A stretch of DNA of 64,000 nt, from contig JACATO010002136.1 of the NCBI GenBank assembly GCA_018389105.1, positions 682,001-746,000 on the forward strand, written 5' to 3'. Made by a program: the position numbers and the translations under genes. Source of the DNA: Nautilus pompilius. Lineage: Eukaryota; Mollusca; Cephalopoda; Nautilida; Nautilidae. This document shows, piece by piece, positions 28,878 to 41,439 of the stretch; the stretch's first letter is position 1; each line of letters starts with the position of its first letter. Below the pieces are notes generated by a model, which searched no databases, had not been told where the DNA came from, and saw nothing but the letters and a program-made list of their open reading frames with translations.

Positions 28878-29660
28878 CTGACAAGCGTTGTACAATATCT
28901 GATGCTCGTATTTCTTGACCCCAAGGATGTTCTGAAACATTTCGTAAAGTTGCTCCTTACTTAGAATGAGTTCCGACGCCGCCGTGGTCATACGCTGGGG
29001 CTGCTTTCGCGGGTCCTCCTCCCCTCGAAAGATAGCATCGAACTTCGTCATCCACGAGCTCAGCACCGTCTCCTTGCTTAATCCGTCGATTTCTGGTAAA
29101 CTCCTCACCCTCTTCTCGATGTTGTTCTTGAAGACCTCCCTGAAGTCGTTCGCCGAGCAGCCGCCGCTGCGAACCATGGAGGCCACCCGGTCGCTCTTCA
29201 GGAACACCTCGTAGTAGCTCTGGACCGCGTTGGTGAAGGCCTCGTCGGCCACGATGCTGGTGTCCCCGCTGAGGAAGGAGTGGAACCTCTCCTTCAGCGT
29301 CTGCAGCTGCTGCTTGGTGATCTTCGTCTGCCTCCGGGCCATGTCCGTGGGCTGCTTGGCGTTGAACGGGTAGGCGATGCACCGCATCGCGAACACGTAC
29401 AGCTGCAGCCGCCGCTTCCGCTCCTCCTCCTTCTCCGCCCTGTCGACGTCCTCGGGCTTCTCCCTCTCGCTGATGAGGGAGGGGCTCGGGCTGGAGGGCC
29501 TCACGGCACTGTTCGGCCTGTTGTGGCCGCCGACGATGCTCAGGTTGTCGCCACTGGCGGACAGGCTCCTCTCCGCGCTCGGCAGGCTGAGGATGTCCGA
29601 GTTCTCATCCTCGAGGGTCTCGTTCTCAGACTCCTCTTCGCTGGACGACGGGTCGAGCAT
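28878..29660 (-). CDS. CADPS: CADPS (CAPS/UNC-31) coding exon 1
   Basis: First coding exon of the calcium-dependent secretion activator, a cytosolic and vesicle-associated factor that primes dense-core vesicles for regulated exocytosis. It encodes residues 1-261. The start region [11 protein letters not shown] and the blocks [57 protein letters not shown] and [19 protein letters not shown] match the family closely. Residues 1-85 are acidic and Ser/Pro-rich, as in other CAPS proteins. The ATG at 29660 is chosen because an in-frame TGA lies 46 nt upstream (29706-29708) and the family start motif follows. The exon ends after a whole codon (phase 0) at CAG|GTACGT, so the remaining open frame into 28827 is intronic. 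The exon is far richer in GC and CpG than its surroundings because it sits in the promoter island. The C2, PH and MUN regions lie outside the window. Confidence 0.97.
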
Positions 29661-29666
29661 GTTGCC

Positions 29667-29700
29667 GGGGGGGTGGGGACGGGGAGGGGGGTGGGGACGG
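29667..29700 (+). other. G-run cluster adjacent to the CADPS start (G-quadruplex potential)
   Basis: Seven bases upstream of the CADPS ATG, the plus strand carries a series of runs of three to seven G separated by one to three bases. The CADPS transcript carries the C-rich complement in its 5'UTR. Confidence 0.6.
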
Positions 29701-30299
29701 TCAACTCAAGCGACAGCACTGACAGGGCGAAACCGCAAGCCTACCTCCTCCTCCGGTTGTGAGAACCCGTCACTGTCCATACCGTCGGCGCATGCGCCGT
29801 AAGGTAGCAGACGACGTCTGCGGTAAAGGACCGAAAATAGAAAAGGCCGTTTTAACTCCGATTCGGTTCGTAATCTTCCATTTTTTAATTTCTTCAGGAC
29901 CGACGCTGATCTTGCGGGAAATAAACTGCCGGCCTTATCGGAATTGCTGATTATCTTGGTGACGTCATTCAAAATTGTGGGACCCTCTGGTACACAACGG
30001 GAACTTCCCATAGAGCACAAAATTTTAATGGCAGCCATTATGGAGGAATACAGACTGTGAGAAGAATTTCAGGGATTGCGGTGAAATATCGGCGTTCAGC
30101 TGTCTTCCCTCCGGGAGTTTGGCCAAGAATTGGAATGAAGGGCACTGCGGACAGCATTTTACTGTACAAATTTCAACTTTTCACGAGAATGGGAAAAATT
30201 CTTCAGTTTAAGCGGATATCTTGAGTAGTCCATGATCACAATTGAAATAATAAACACAACGGATCTTTGTTAGTTTTACTTCCAGTTACCCGAGGTCGG

Positions 30300-30404
30300 A
30301 TATTTTAGTCTGGTAATATCTTTGTCGTACTTTGACGAAGGAAATTTTTTCACTTTGAGGTTCCGGGAGTCGGCGTGGTAGCAGCAGCAGCAGGAGGAGG
30401 ACAG
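30300..30404 (+). other. KMT2E: Probable untranslated first exon of the KMT2E-type gene (5' end unknown)
   Basis: The first coding exon at 56242 has a splice acceptor and no promoter-like sequence, so an upstream non-coding exon is required. The best candidate donor in the CpG-rich island is GACAG|GTAGGT at 30404/30405, following a GCAGCAGCAGCAGGAGGAGG stretch. No start codon in this segment leads into the known frame. The start given is arbitrary. Confidence 0.4.
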
Positions 30405-30462
30405 GTAGGTGTACAGTTCTTTGCCTAAGAAAAGTCTCGGCTATGCGTTTGCCTAAGACAGA

Positions 30463-30507
30463 CGGAACGGGACCGGACGGGACGGGGACGGGGACGGGAC
30501 GGGATGG
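30463..30507 (+). other. GGGAC(G) degenerate tandem tract (G-quadruplex potential)
   Basis: Tandem GGAC/GGGAC/GGGGAC units lie about 60 bp downstream of the probable KMT2E first-exon donor, on the sense strand of the nascent transcript. Confidence 0.55.
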
Positions 30508-30646
30508 CTGTGGCTAGGTCATTCTGTTTAAAATTGCTGCACCAGTCTCCCGTCAGCTCCCTCTCTCTTTCTCGAGCCACCCCCACACAATACCGTACCC
30601 ACTTTACTGCGTAACACCCATCGCATTTACGATCCCGTCAGGGTTC

Positions 30647-30648
<2 letters not shown>

Positions 30649-30681
<33 letters not shown>
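30649..30681 (+). repeat. Poly-T homopolymer, 33 nt
   Basis: An uninterrupted run of T at the start of KMT2E intron 1. Further poly-A, poly-C and GA tracts follow to 31140, forming a low-complexity zone at the edge of the CpG-rich island. Confidence 0.95.
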
Positions 30682-33600
30682 CAAATTCAGCAATCGGTGG
30701 AAGGTTGTGGGGGGGGAGAGAGAGAGAGAGAGTTCACACCGAAACACGGCTCCCCCTCCCTCCCCCCCCCCACACACACAAAAAAAAAACCGTTCGTATG
30801 TATTCAGCAAAGTTACCTGATTTTTTTTAAAAAAAAAAAAAAACAAAAACAAAAACAAAAATGCAGTACATCCGTGTGTTACAAAACATTGGCACTGTGT
30901 GTGTGTTAGGTGGTAGAAGATAATCGAAGGGGCCCCCCCCTCCCCCTCCCTCCTCCCCTGTTATCAGTTCACCACTATTTGTTGTTGTATTTTTTTTTTT
31001 TTTTTTAAATTATTATATCCTTTTACACTCGTTCGTTTACGATCAAAGAAGTTAACCCCCCGGCAGCGAGTAAGATTGGAGGAGGATGAGGATGAGACTT
31101 GTTTATTCGGATTGCTGCTCGCTACAGGGGGGGGGGAGAGCCCTGGCCGGGTGTCTATCGCCGCCCCAGCGGAGGAGAAGAAGCTCGCCACTGTTTGCTT
31201 CCTCCCGGGTGACCATTTGACCGTATATGTATGTCTATGTGCATATATGGTACGTGGCTACCTACCTACCTACCTACTCTTGTGTTTGTTGTTGGTGGTG
31301 TTGTTTTTTTTTTTTCTTTTTTGAAGACTACTACAACAAATCCAATATGTATAATGTATATTGGGGGGGGGCATATCAAAGTCGTTTAACTGAAGCTACA
31401 ATATTTAAAAAAAGAGAAGAAGAAAAGCAACAACAACAACAACAACCGAGCCTGGTATTATTTTCCTTGTTTACAGTGTTCTCCAATTTTTGTTTGTTTT
31501 TTTTTTTTTGTCCCTTTGCTGTTTGCTTAGCCAAGAATTTAAAATTAATTCTCAGGGATTGGCTATTTATATTTCTACTGTCTCACCTCTCGTGTCCCTT
31601 CCTACCATATCATTTTACTTTAAAAAAATATCTTGATTTTTTTTTGTTGTTGTTGTTGCTGATATTTTACATTTAATTTCAGTTTCCAAAGATTAAAGTC
31701 TTTTTTGTTGTTGTTAATAGCCCTGGTTTTTAATATAGACTTTCGTTAAAAAAATGTAAATGCATTTTTTAGTTATATTTGTATATGGTTGGGGGGAGGG
31801 GCAATTCAGGACACAGATCAGATTTGGCACAATTTCAAAAAAATTTTTAATAAAGTGTGGATACAAAAAACGTTTAAGCTCCCAACTATTACAGTGTTTT
31901 CTGTTTATTATTATAACAGACCACCACCCCTCTCTGAAATCTGAATTTATTATTAATATTTATTTGCTTGTGCAATTTTCATATTATCATACTTGAATGC
32001 TTAAAGAAAGCTGACATTTACTAAAAGTGGAAATTATTCCAAGCTTTTTAAATAGCTGGTGAATGCATCAAATGCTTTGCCATCACTATGTTCTAGGATT
32101 TAATTCTCAGAATGAGTTTGAGATAAACTTAATACTATTTGATTTTATCTACAACTTTGTAGATGATAGACTTGCCACTGTTTACACATTAGTATAATAT
32201 ATTATTATTTGTTTATATCATAACTATTTGGACTACATGAAAAACCCCGACACTGACAGCACATTTAAAATATATATATATTTTAAGAAAAATTTATCCA
32301 TGTTATGATTTCAATGATATATAATTATGAACACCCCAATTTTATATCCTTTTCAAAATCATCTTAATTATAAGACTAGAAACAATAATATGATAAAAAG
32401 CATGTTTTCATTTCTTATCTTTATTAAAAGATTCTGTTTGGCTTTTCTTTTTATCAAACTATTTTATATTATTGCTTAATATATTGCAAAACCAGTATAA
32501 GAATTAGTTTTTCTGCATTTAATACACTAACAAGAGTTACTATTCTTGCATATTTTATTACATTTGTTTTTGTTTTAAATAATAGTGAGACTTTTTTTAC
32601 TGCAGTACAACAAAATATCTTTTAAAAATATAGTTTTATGTAAATATTTTACATTTGAAAAAAAAATAGATTTTCTTGAGCTGGGTTATGCTAAATTATA
32701 AAAAAAAAATTAGCAGTATTGTAGCATTTTATTTTTTACTGGTCTAATCTTTTTGTCACTGCCAAATGTTTACATACTGACATTTTCATCTCAATGATTA
32801 CATAAGTACCATGTGATTATGAACCTGATGATTTTGTGTGTTCTCTTCTTTAAGGTTTTGTAAGAACAAGAACCCAGTTTCCAAGTGTCTTGAAAGTTGA
32901 AAAGGTTTGGGTAACAGGATGCACTTAACATCTAAGCCTAGATTTTTACATATTGGATGCTGGTAATTTTGCAAAACTGACTGTCAAAAATCAAGACTGT
33001 AAATGAATATATTCTGTTTTTATTATTATTTTTATTTAATAAATAAATGGGCTTATTGGGAAAGTTTTTATAAAGATGATGACCTGATATAATATTTTTC
33101 CATGGCAGACAGTCTATTTTGTTTTTATTTCCATAATATTTTAAAATTATCTGGCTGCTACTTAGAATTTACACCAGATAAATATTTTAAAACTGTCACT
33201 TTATCACTTACATTTATATTGATAAAAAATTGTTACCTTGTTTTTGTCTGCTGTAGCATTTAATAATAATGTAAAGTGGAGATTAGAAGATTATTGAGTG
33301 TCTTGACATCATGTTTAGTGACTGTCCTATGCGCACAACTTTCTGATGGTATGTACTGCTTGTTTTTCTCCTGAGATGAATGGAAGAGTTGGTTTTTTTT
33401 AAAAAAAAACATTTTTAATAACTAGCATGACAAGGGAGATAATTTGTAATAAAACCTATTGAATAAACTATTACTTTGGACAGACAACTCCTCCCCCTTT
33501 AAAAAATGTAAAGCTATGTTTAATTTTGAAGACGCTTTTGCTATTTTAGCACTTCATATTTTGTTGCTACTGTAAAAAATTTATTTTACAAACACTAAAA

Positions 33601-36600
33601 ATGCTTAAGCAGTTTACATTTAAGAAAATTTAACTACAGATAAATACAAAAAACAACTTTCTTAGGGTGGAATGAATCACTCCTAAATAAATCAGTGTTT
33701 ATATAGGCATGCACATGTAAATAGATTAGAAACATTAATTTATCCTAGTATACATTGTTCTGTGGTAAAGTAAAAACAATGTTTTTTAATTGCCAGAAAA
33801 GATTTTGTGGGGTTTTTTAAAAGATTTTTCATAGCAGATTTCTGCTTTGTAGTTAATAAAGTTCTTATAACAAGCTATTTGGATATAGTAGTTTGTGTAT
33901 TTTTCTTAGATTTTTTTCATTTCAATAATATTTAATTTTGAAATTAGATGTAATTTTTTTAATGTGGTTACCCTTAATGACAAATATTAAGTGCCATTTT
34001 GCCTAAAAATTTCATTTCTTCATGTAGTTTTGTTACAAATATTACAATTTTTAGGCAATTAAAAGGAAAAACAAATTTAATATATTAAACATTTTTAAAT
34101 GCAGCAACAACAGTTGATAGCTTGCTTAATATCCTGTTTATTGAAGGTAATCAAGACTTAAGATGTGACAGTTTGTTTTTTTTTTTGGATATTTATTTTG
34201 CCTTTAGTGTCATCTCATATAGTCATGCTTACTGATCTCATGACTGTCAACTTGCATGAAAAACTCATTTGTGCTAAACACAGTCCCAGGCTTACAACTG
34301 TACAGAATGTTATACGGGTAAAAATTGTTGTTACCAGTAGAATGAATGCACTCGTTGTTTTCCCTCAAGGAAAAAATATTAAATAAAAAAGAATAACACA
34401 AGGTACAATGAAGGACTTAAATTCACTTGGAAACGTTGTATTTATCTGGAAGTGGGTCACTGGTTTGAAATTCAAGGTTGGTGGTTGTCAGAAAGCATGG
34501 CAAAAATAACTTTGGTGACAATACACATTACTGCTGGAGGCCAGGGTCACTTCAGGGATAAAGTAAGGATATAATAAGAAAATGGAAAAGTATTATTGTT
34601 TTAAGGAAGGTGCCTCTATTTTTTGCCTTATTGAATTTGATCAACATATGCTACATTAAATTCTGAAGATATATTATACCATAAATATACTAGGGTGTCT
34701 TGAATAGAATACTAATAAAATATAATTTATAAATTAAAATTAGTTGTGATTGTGTTTCAAAGCTACAGCCTGTCGTGGGTTCCATTATAAAATAAAATTC
34801 TTTTTTAATTTTTGCTGACTTTGTTTCAAGCATATTTTGAATATTCTGAATTTTCAGTAACTGCTTTAAGATATTACTAGTTTATCCAAATGAATAAGAA
34901 ATAAATTTGAAAAGAAAAAAAATTTAGTTATTATCAAGAGCATTTGCAGTTATTGCTATTTAACCATGTGGATTGTCAAATATCTACAGTGGCACAGTAA
35001 CTCTGCAAATATGAAACTACATTATACTTTTTTTTTTGATAGGCGTTTTAAAAAAATTAGGGGCTATTGTATAACTATAGTTTTTTTTTTTTTTAAATAT
35101 ATAATATGATCCAAATATCTTATGGATAATTTTCTTTATTGTATTCTCTAACTAAGGGGGGGATTATTCAGAATTTTTTTAATATATACACCCAATATTT
35201 TATTACTTAACATTACAAGGTTCATTCTACTTGAAAGAACCCCATAATGGGCCCAAGTGAACATCATTAAAATTTTCTGTAAATAGTAGAACACACTAGT
35301 TACTTTTTAAATTCTCAAAACTTTGTGACTGAATTAAAGAAAAAATCTTAAAATGTAAGCTTGAACATTTTCTTACAATCAGTCTCTTGAAGCTTGTTTG
35401 TTTGTTTTTTTTTAAATTCTAAAATAAATACTCTTACCATAATTAGAAACAGAATGCCACTTTTATTTAAGCTTTTATTGAATTTTACATAAAATTTTTT
35501 GACTATATACTGGTGGTAGCAAATGAAAGCATATTGTCCTTATTACTAAGAAACTTATTGAAGAAAGAAAACATCCCACTAATCATTACCCACAAAAAAG
35601 TACACAGTAGAATTAGTATTACTATTTTATTTTAAAACTGGGTAGCTATGCATTCTCCATGTCAGTGTTTCCATCTAAAAAGAGTTCTTTCTGCCATTGT
35701 CTGGTTGTCTAGCTCCAGTGGTTGAATGAGTATTTGGGTACTGGCATGTTGTTTTTGGCAAACTGTCAGTGTCAGCCCTTTGAAAAGATGTTGTGCTTGA
35801 CAGTTGCTAAGTTTGAAGTTGAACTTGTTGATTAAACTACATTATTATTCTATAGTATTTTTTTTTTCTGTGTCATCTGTCTTAAAAGTGATGGTCTTTG
35901 TAATGCAAGGCTATCAGTTTCTGATTGTAAGATGGTTTTAAAAAGTAAGCTATAAATTTTAGTGGTCTTCTGTGCAGAAGCACTTTAGTTCTTATAGCTA
36001 CAGAAAACCTGCAGGAAGATTTGCCAATGTCCACAAAGTATCATAGCTTATCCAAAGTGTAGGCATATCCAATTAGCTTTAATAATCAGGTTTTATGATA
36101 TTTTGACATTTTTCTGTCTACCCTTAGCAAATCACATAATGTGTTAAGTAACTGATCTTTATTCGTTAAAGCCTTTTAGCAGTATATTGAGATGTATAAG
36201 AAGTGTAGTGTTGTTTTTATTTCTTTAATGTGTAACCTATCATGCTTCTTCAAGTAATTTATATAATATTACAAGTGTGTTGTTACTTACTGTTCACTTC
36301 AAGGCCCATGGCAAAGTAAAATAAATTTTGGCTATTGAAAATTATGCATCTATAAATAGTATTTCTTTTACTCTTATTTGTTTCCAGATTATTTTATTAA
36401 GAATATGCTTTTTTGGGGGGGTAGATGTTAGCTTATGTTAGTTTTGCTTCAAAAAAACTTTTTATTGGGTAATTGCTTTAAAAGAATATTTTATCAGGAA
36501 CACACATCAACAAACTAGCTATGTTAACTTGCAGGATGCAGTAAGCAAATTGGAAAATAGAAGTAGATGTAGAAACTAAACTTGGTTGAACCTTAAGAAA

Positions 36601-37129
36601 AATGTCTGTGTATAATTACTTAGAATTGTTTTTACTCTATAAATATAAACAAAAGTAAACAATTATAGCAGATAGAAGTGAACATTTAGCATTATAAAAT
36701 CTGGATTAATGTATTTTTTGGCATCTAACTCAATACTTTCTTCCCCAAAAGTTGGGCTTCAACTTATACTCCTAAATTGACTATATATGGATAGTCATTG
36801 AAACTGTTTTGAAGAAAAAATCAAGAAGTGATATAGTGTGCTATTTTCTGAAATAAACTGTAAAATTGTTAATTTGGAACAGACTCCAAGTTATTGCCTG
36901 GAACATATGCTGATTGGGTAAGCAGTTAATCATTAATGTGCTCATTGAAACGTGTAATTATTCAATCAATAACAAATGCACGCTCACCAATATGTTCTAT
37001 CTGTCTTCTTCAATCCTAATTATATTTATAAACACTCCTAACAAATCCTCTACAACTACTACAAATGCCTCTGTGGTAATATGGCCCTGCCCAGGATATA
37101 GTGTCACTGAGAAATGTGTTAGGAACTAA

Positions 37130-37490
37130 CAAAGCAAAGGATGCAAAACGGATAATGAAGAAAACTAAGGGCAAATTGTGGGTACAAAGCAAAGTGGACT
37201 AACATTGAGGAAAAGCTGGAGAAATGTGTTAGCCAAATGTGCTGCTTGTCATGGACCTAGTACTGTATAGCTGAGGCTAAAGGCCAAATTTATTACAACT
37301 GATGATTGCTGTCATTACATTTCACCCTATCTATCTTTTGCTGGTGTACAGTATTCACCATGGTGATTTTCCAGAGGTGTGTACCATATTAGTCAATCAG
37401 AGAGCAGCTGACTATGTTGACCTAGTTTTCAACCCAAATGTCAACAACTTGAAACTGAGTTAAATATCAACTCATGCTGTCAAAATAAAA
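37130..37490 (+). mobile_element. pogo/CENP-B-type transposase relic
   Basis: The plus strand reads CGYKAKWTNIEEKLEKCVSQ, resembling the CENP-B HTH segment (KAKWPELEEEL), followed by FAGVQYSPW.FSR, resembling the family motif before the DDE domain. Both contain stops or shifts. The downstream part to 38270 has short unassigned frames that may belong to the same relic. Confidence 0.5.
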
Positions 37491-39096
37491 TTGTGAGTTG
37501 AATTTCTAAATTTGAATATTCTGCAATATCTTAAAAATGAATAAAATTGTCAAAGATAGATAAAACTGACTTATTTAGCTGCTTAAAGTAGGTGATTCAA
37601 TACTGTGCAACACAAGACCACCTGAGATCATGTCATGCAGTTACTAAAAATAGGCACCAGGTTTTCAATACCAGAACCGATTATGCTTACAGTTTGTTTA
37701 AAACATCTCTACATGACATGTTGAAAAAAACTATTTCAAAACCAGAAGATTGTCTGACAAAATAGTTTAATGATATGCACAAACAGCTGATTAACATTTC
37801 TGAGCTTGGAAGTATTGTAGACAGTAATGCAATATGATACTGCAAAGTTATGAGGGATTTTGCATATTTTTCTGTTGGTTGAATGTTTGGATAACTGCTG
37901 TAGTTGGTCTAGCCCCTTGTGTTATGTTCTAAATCGACTTATGAATAAAGAAAGACTAATGGGGAAATTAGCCAGTTTGATTTATAATCTGAAAAATGCA
38001 GTAAATGGTTTTCTAGTTTGCTATCATTTTGAAATGCCATACTACTAGTGTAAACTCTTCAAAGAACTAAAAATATTAAATGATAAGATTAGTAAATTAT
38101 AATAAAATAACATGCTGTCACACTAGATCAATCCATATGTGCAGTTTTTGTTGGGCATCTTTTATGGATAAAAAAAATCCAACTATTTATTCTGTCCCTG
38201 ATGTTATCATCTTTAGCTCTGATAATACACTAGAAGCAACTCAGATTATCTTAATGAATCCAGTAGTAATCTAACTTTTTAAAAATATTTATATTGACAG
38301 TGATACTGGTTCTGAATAAAGTTAAAAGAAATAAACTGCATTTGATGACAGGATGTAAAATTTAATCATCACTATAGATTTATTACAAAAACATTTGCAA
38401 TCACAAGGGTCTATTACATGTAAAATTTGATTTGTTAAAAATGAAAGCCTGCAATAATTCAAGCATCTGATAAGAAGTTGATTAAAATTAAATGAACAAC
38501 AATCATATTAGCATTTCAATTTTATTGATTGGAGCCAAGAGCTGTAAATCAGTTATTAATCACTCCAGGATAGTAATTACGCTTTTCATTATTGTTGTGA
38601 TTATGTAAATCCATTAGCATATAAAAATTCTACATACATAAACAGATAAGCATCCATTTCAGGAGTATTGAAATTTATTCCTTATTTTTGTCTTTTTTAA
38701 CTAGTCTGATTGGCATCACTACTTAGTTGTTCTGCAAGCTTTGCACCATATCTTCATCACAGTCTTACTTAGCTTGTAACTTCATTACGTACTATTTCAA
38801 ATTCTATAAAATTTCCAAGAATTCTATTTAAGTTATGTTGACAACTGTTTCTAACAGAAATAGTCATGTTTTGTGCTTATTTGGGTTAAGAAAGGTTTTA
38901 AATGTTACTACATTGATGTGTTAAGAGTAAGGATATAGGGCTATCTATAGGACAAAGGACTCTGATATTGTATGTACAGAATATTATATGTTTTGTCTTT
39001 CTAAATGTTTCTGCTATCGCTTAACATTGCATATATGTAGTTTATTAATATTCTATAAAAATAGGTCTAAATTTTCTTTGAATAAAAAATTTACTA

Positions 39097-39860
39097 ATGT
39101 TACCAATCTGTGCAATTTTCCATTTCTTGCAATAGGCAGATATGATGCAGGAAATTTTTACTGACATTTACATACTACTATAGATGATGTATACAGATTA
39201 TACTATTATTTATTTCATGCAGTATAGAACTTATAAATAGCATTTTTAACTTTTCCTAAATTTTAAATCAAATGGAATGGATAAATTATGACCAAATACT
39301 AGCTTTAACTCATTTAAAGTTTTAAATATAAAATTAAAGAGAAGAGAGAGAAACCACAAACACACAGCTTTCTTTGAAATTGTATACTAACATCATCAAT
39401 AGCATTACTTTATCAATAGCTGCAGAACTTAAAAAGTAGTACCCTACAATTATGTTCTCTAAGAAGGCCTAATATAGTTCACAGTAGTAAATAATGAAAA
39501 TGTATGGACCATTACCTCTGTCTATTACACAGTACATATTGTTTGCTTCAATCACTGTTTATATTTGCACATGTCTTGTGACTTTGACATGCACTGTTGC
39601 ATCTAAAACCAACCTTCAGACAGAAGCACCAGTTGGTATGGCAGATACTCCTAAAGAGAGACTTTGAAAAACCCTTCCTGTCCACAACACATACACTGGG
39701 TATGCAGTATCTTTTGGTGCTAACCTCCTATAGTGAAATGTCTTCAGCTTTCAGATCATTAAACTGTATGAATTTCAATTATTTTGAAGCCACATTTCCT
39801 TTGATGATCCACTTTTTTTCCTAAAACTTATCACCACTCAAATAACATTTGTTGGATCAC
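39097..39860. mobile_element. Second, inverted copy of the 2465-3798 element, truncated
   Basis: The left end TTACCAATCTGTGCAATTTT resembles the TIR of the first copy. 39212-39620 is the reverse complement of 3296-3704 with about five differences in 409 nt by hand alignment. 39621-39830 is homologous but strongly diverged (roughly two thirds identical by eye) and includes the frame starting MHLKPTFRQKHQ. The far TIR was not found and the right boundary is approximate. Confidence 0.65.
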
Positions 39861-40124
39861 CTTTGCTGCAGTCAAACTCGGAAATTTATTGTAACAAGGT
39901 TTAGGTGACCATGGCAGCTTTCCTGAGCTCTGTCTGTAAGATGGAACACAAAAATTGATTGATTAAACTTTAAAAAAAATTTATACAAATTTGAAATAAA
40001 AAATTCTAAAATTTGGTGAGGGAAGAGGATGCAAAATATTCCTAAGGGTCCATTGATCCTGTTCAGGACAGCATAAATTGTTCTAGATATTCAAGATGGC
40101 TGAAACCAGCTTGGACAAACTGTC

Positions 40125-40955
40125 TAAAAATGGCCAAACATTGACAATTCATTCAATGATCACTTCTGTCTATGCTATAGATAGTATATCTAGGAGGATG
40201 CTGGTCCACATTATCACTTTTTCCACCTATTTACATTGTTTCGTTTTCCTGCTAAAGTAACTTTACCAGTCAAGTTACTCGCATGATTTACTTGGATTAC
40301 TTAGTGTGTTGGTTGGTCAGACAGTTATGGAGGCATCCAATGCATAGAGTGAAAACCAGTCTGAAGTTGATCAACATGCCACCGTTTTGACAGTACATTG
40401 GTCTGAAGATTAATGCTGCAAGGTCAGTGGATTTATTCTAAGCTGGCATCAAAAGATTTCTTCTACCACATGGCTGAGGGATCTAAATGCTGCACCATAC
40501 AAACCCAGAGGCGGGCAGGCTGGCCAAACTGACAATATCTGGATACATACCACCAAATAGGAGATGAAAGTGTTTATAGTGTTAAACATAACTGTAATTC
40601 TGTGTTGTCTATTGAGAATTATTTGAATGAGGACAACAGACTTAGCATCAGAAGTAATGATAGTGAGAAGATTCAAGAAACTGAATTAGTATTGGTTCTT
40701 CTGTGACAATAATCTGATGATTTTACTCTACATTTTTTACTCTTTACACTTTAAATTAAATTTTTCTTTTATTTTCTTAACATTTTTTTCTTTTTAATTG
40801 GATTACTGAACTGTGTGCTAATTGAGTCATTCCATGACTTTTTAATGCTGTTTTTTTTTTTTTTAATTCTAATCAGGTAGGTAGGTACATTTTGTACAGT
40901 CATCTTGGAAATTGTCTCAATGCTTGTACATTAAAATATTGCATTTCCTGAACAG
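40125..40955 (+). mobile_element. piggyBac-derived deletion copy A
   Basis: Homologous to 45985-46942 (copy B) and more distantly to 57200-58139 (copy C). Broken plus-strand frames resemble the piggyBac transposase N-terminal domain: LHHTNPEAGR, EMKVFI-like, ENYLNEDNRL, ASEVMIVRRFKK and FCDNNLM. Directly after this the sequence becomes non-coding, so the catalytic core is deleted. The last 0.3 kb is nearly identical to copy B. It is truncated before the terminal TTAA. Confidence 0.55.
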
Positions 40956-41439
40956 AAAATGAATAAATATTTGCTGAAATTTTTCAAACTGACTGCTGTA
41001 AAAAATAGGGCTGAAATAATTTCCAAAAAAACTTTAATGAGAATGAAATAGTTTCTTGCATATATCCAAATGTACCAGTAATAATGGTTTCATGTGAACA
41101 AAGTTTTAGTTAATCAAAACACATCTCAGATTAACTATAGGCCATAAATAGCCTTCAGACTCAGCATTTCTCTCCATTTGAACACTACATAGCAAAGACT
41201 ATAGACTACGATAAAATAATCATCAAATTTTTGTATTTAAAATTTTAATATTAGAAAAATAATTCTTTTATTTTCTTCAGGTAGCCTAGATAGGCCAATT
41301 TTTTTTTTTTAAGTTGTAATTGTGTACGCAAGATATTTTTAAAACAACTGTTGTCAATATCTATTTTTAAGTGGGGCACAAAAATCAGTACCTTACCTCA
41401 GGCACACAATTGCTTGATTAGGACATTTACTATAAGCTA

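Larger units (their letters stand above)
29661..30404. promoter_or_regulatory. Candidate bidirectional promoter, CADPS (-) / KMT2E (+)
   Basis: The CADPS start codon is at 29660 on the minus strand and the probable KMT2E first exon ends at 30404 on the plus strand. The intervening 0.74 kb is much richer in G, C and CpG than the AT-rich introns on either side. The island continues into CADPS exon 1 and to about 30.6 kb. A 110-codon frame (29706-30038, minus) runs through it but ends at an in-frame TGA just upstream of the CADPS ATG. It is probably an upstream ORF or chance open frame, as nothing in it was recognised. Transcription starts were not mapped. Confidence 0.6.

Noticed and set aside
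28957..29382. 141-codon minus-strand ORF in another frame
   Set aside because: An overlapping alternative frame of CADPS exon 1 with low-complexity composition and no family match.
29280..29802. Long plus-strand ORFs (141-160 codons) opposite CADPS exon 1
   Set aside because: They are shadows of the GC-rich CADPS exon on the other strand; the minus frame matches the family almost throughout.
29706..30038. 110-codon minus-strand ORF upstream of CADPS, in the same frame
   Set aside because: It ends at an in-frame TGA before the CADPS start, so it is not an N-terminal extension. Nothing in it resembles a known protein.
30604..31676. Several ORFs rich in Phe, Lys, Gly and Leu near the promoter
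   Set aside because: They are produced by poly-T, poly-A, GA and CAA tracts and show no protein-like composition.
32850..32908. Possible extra 5'UTR exon (CTTTAAG acceptor, AAAAG|GTTTGG donor)
   Set aside because: The donor is poor and there is no coding or homology support.
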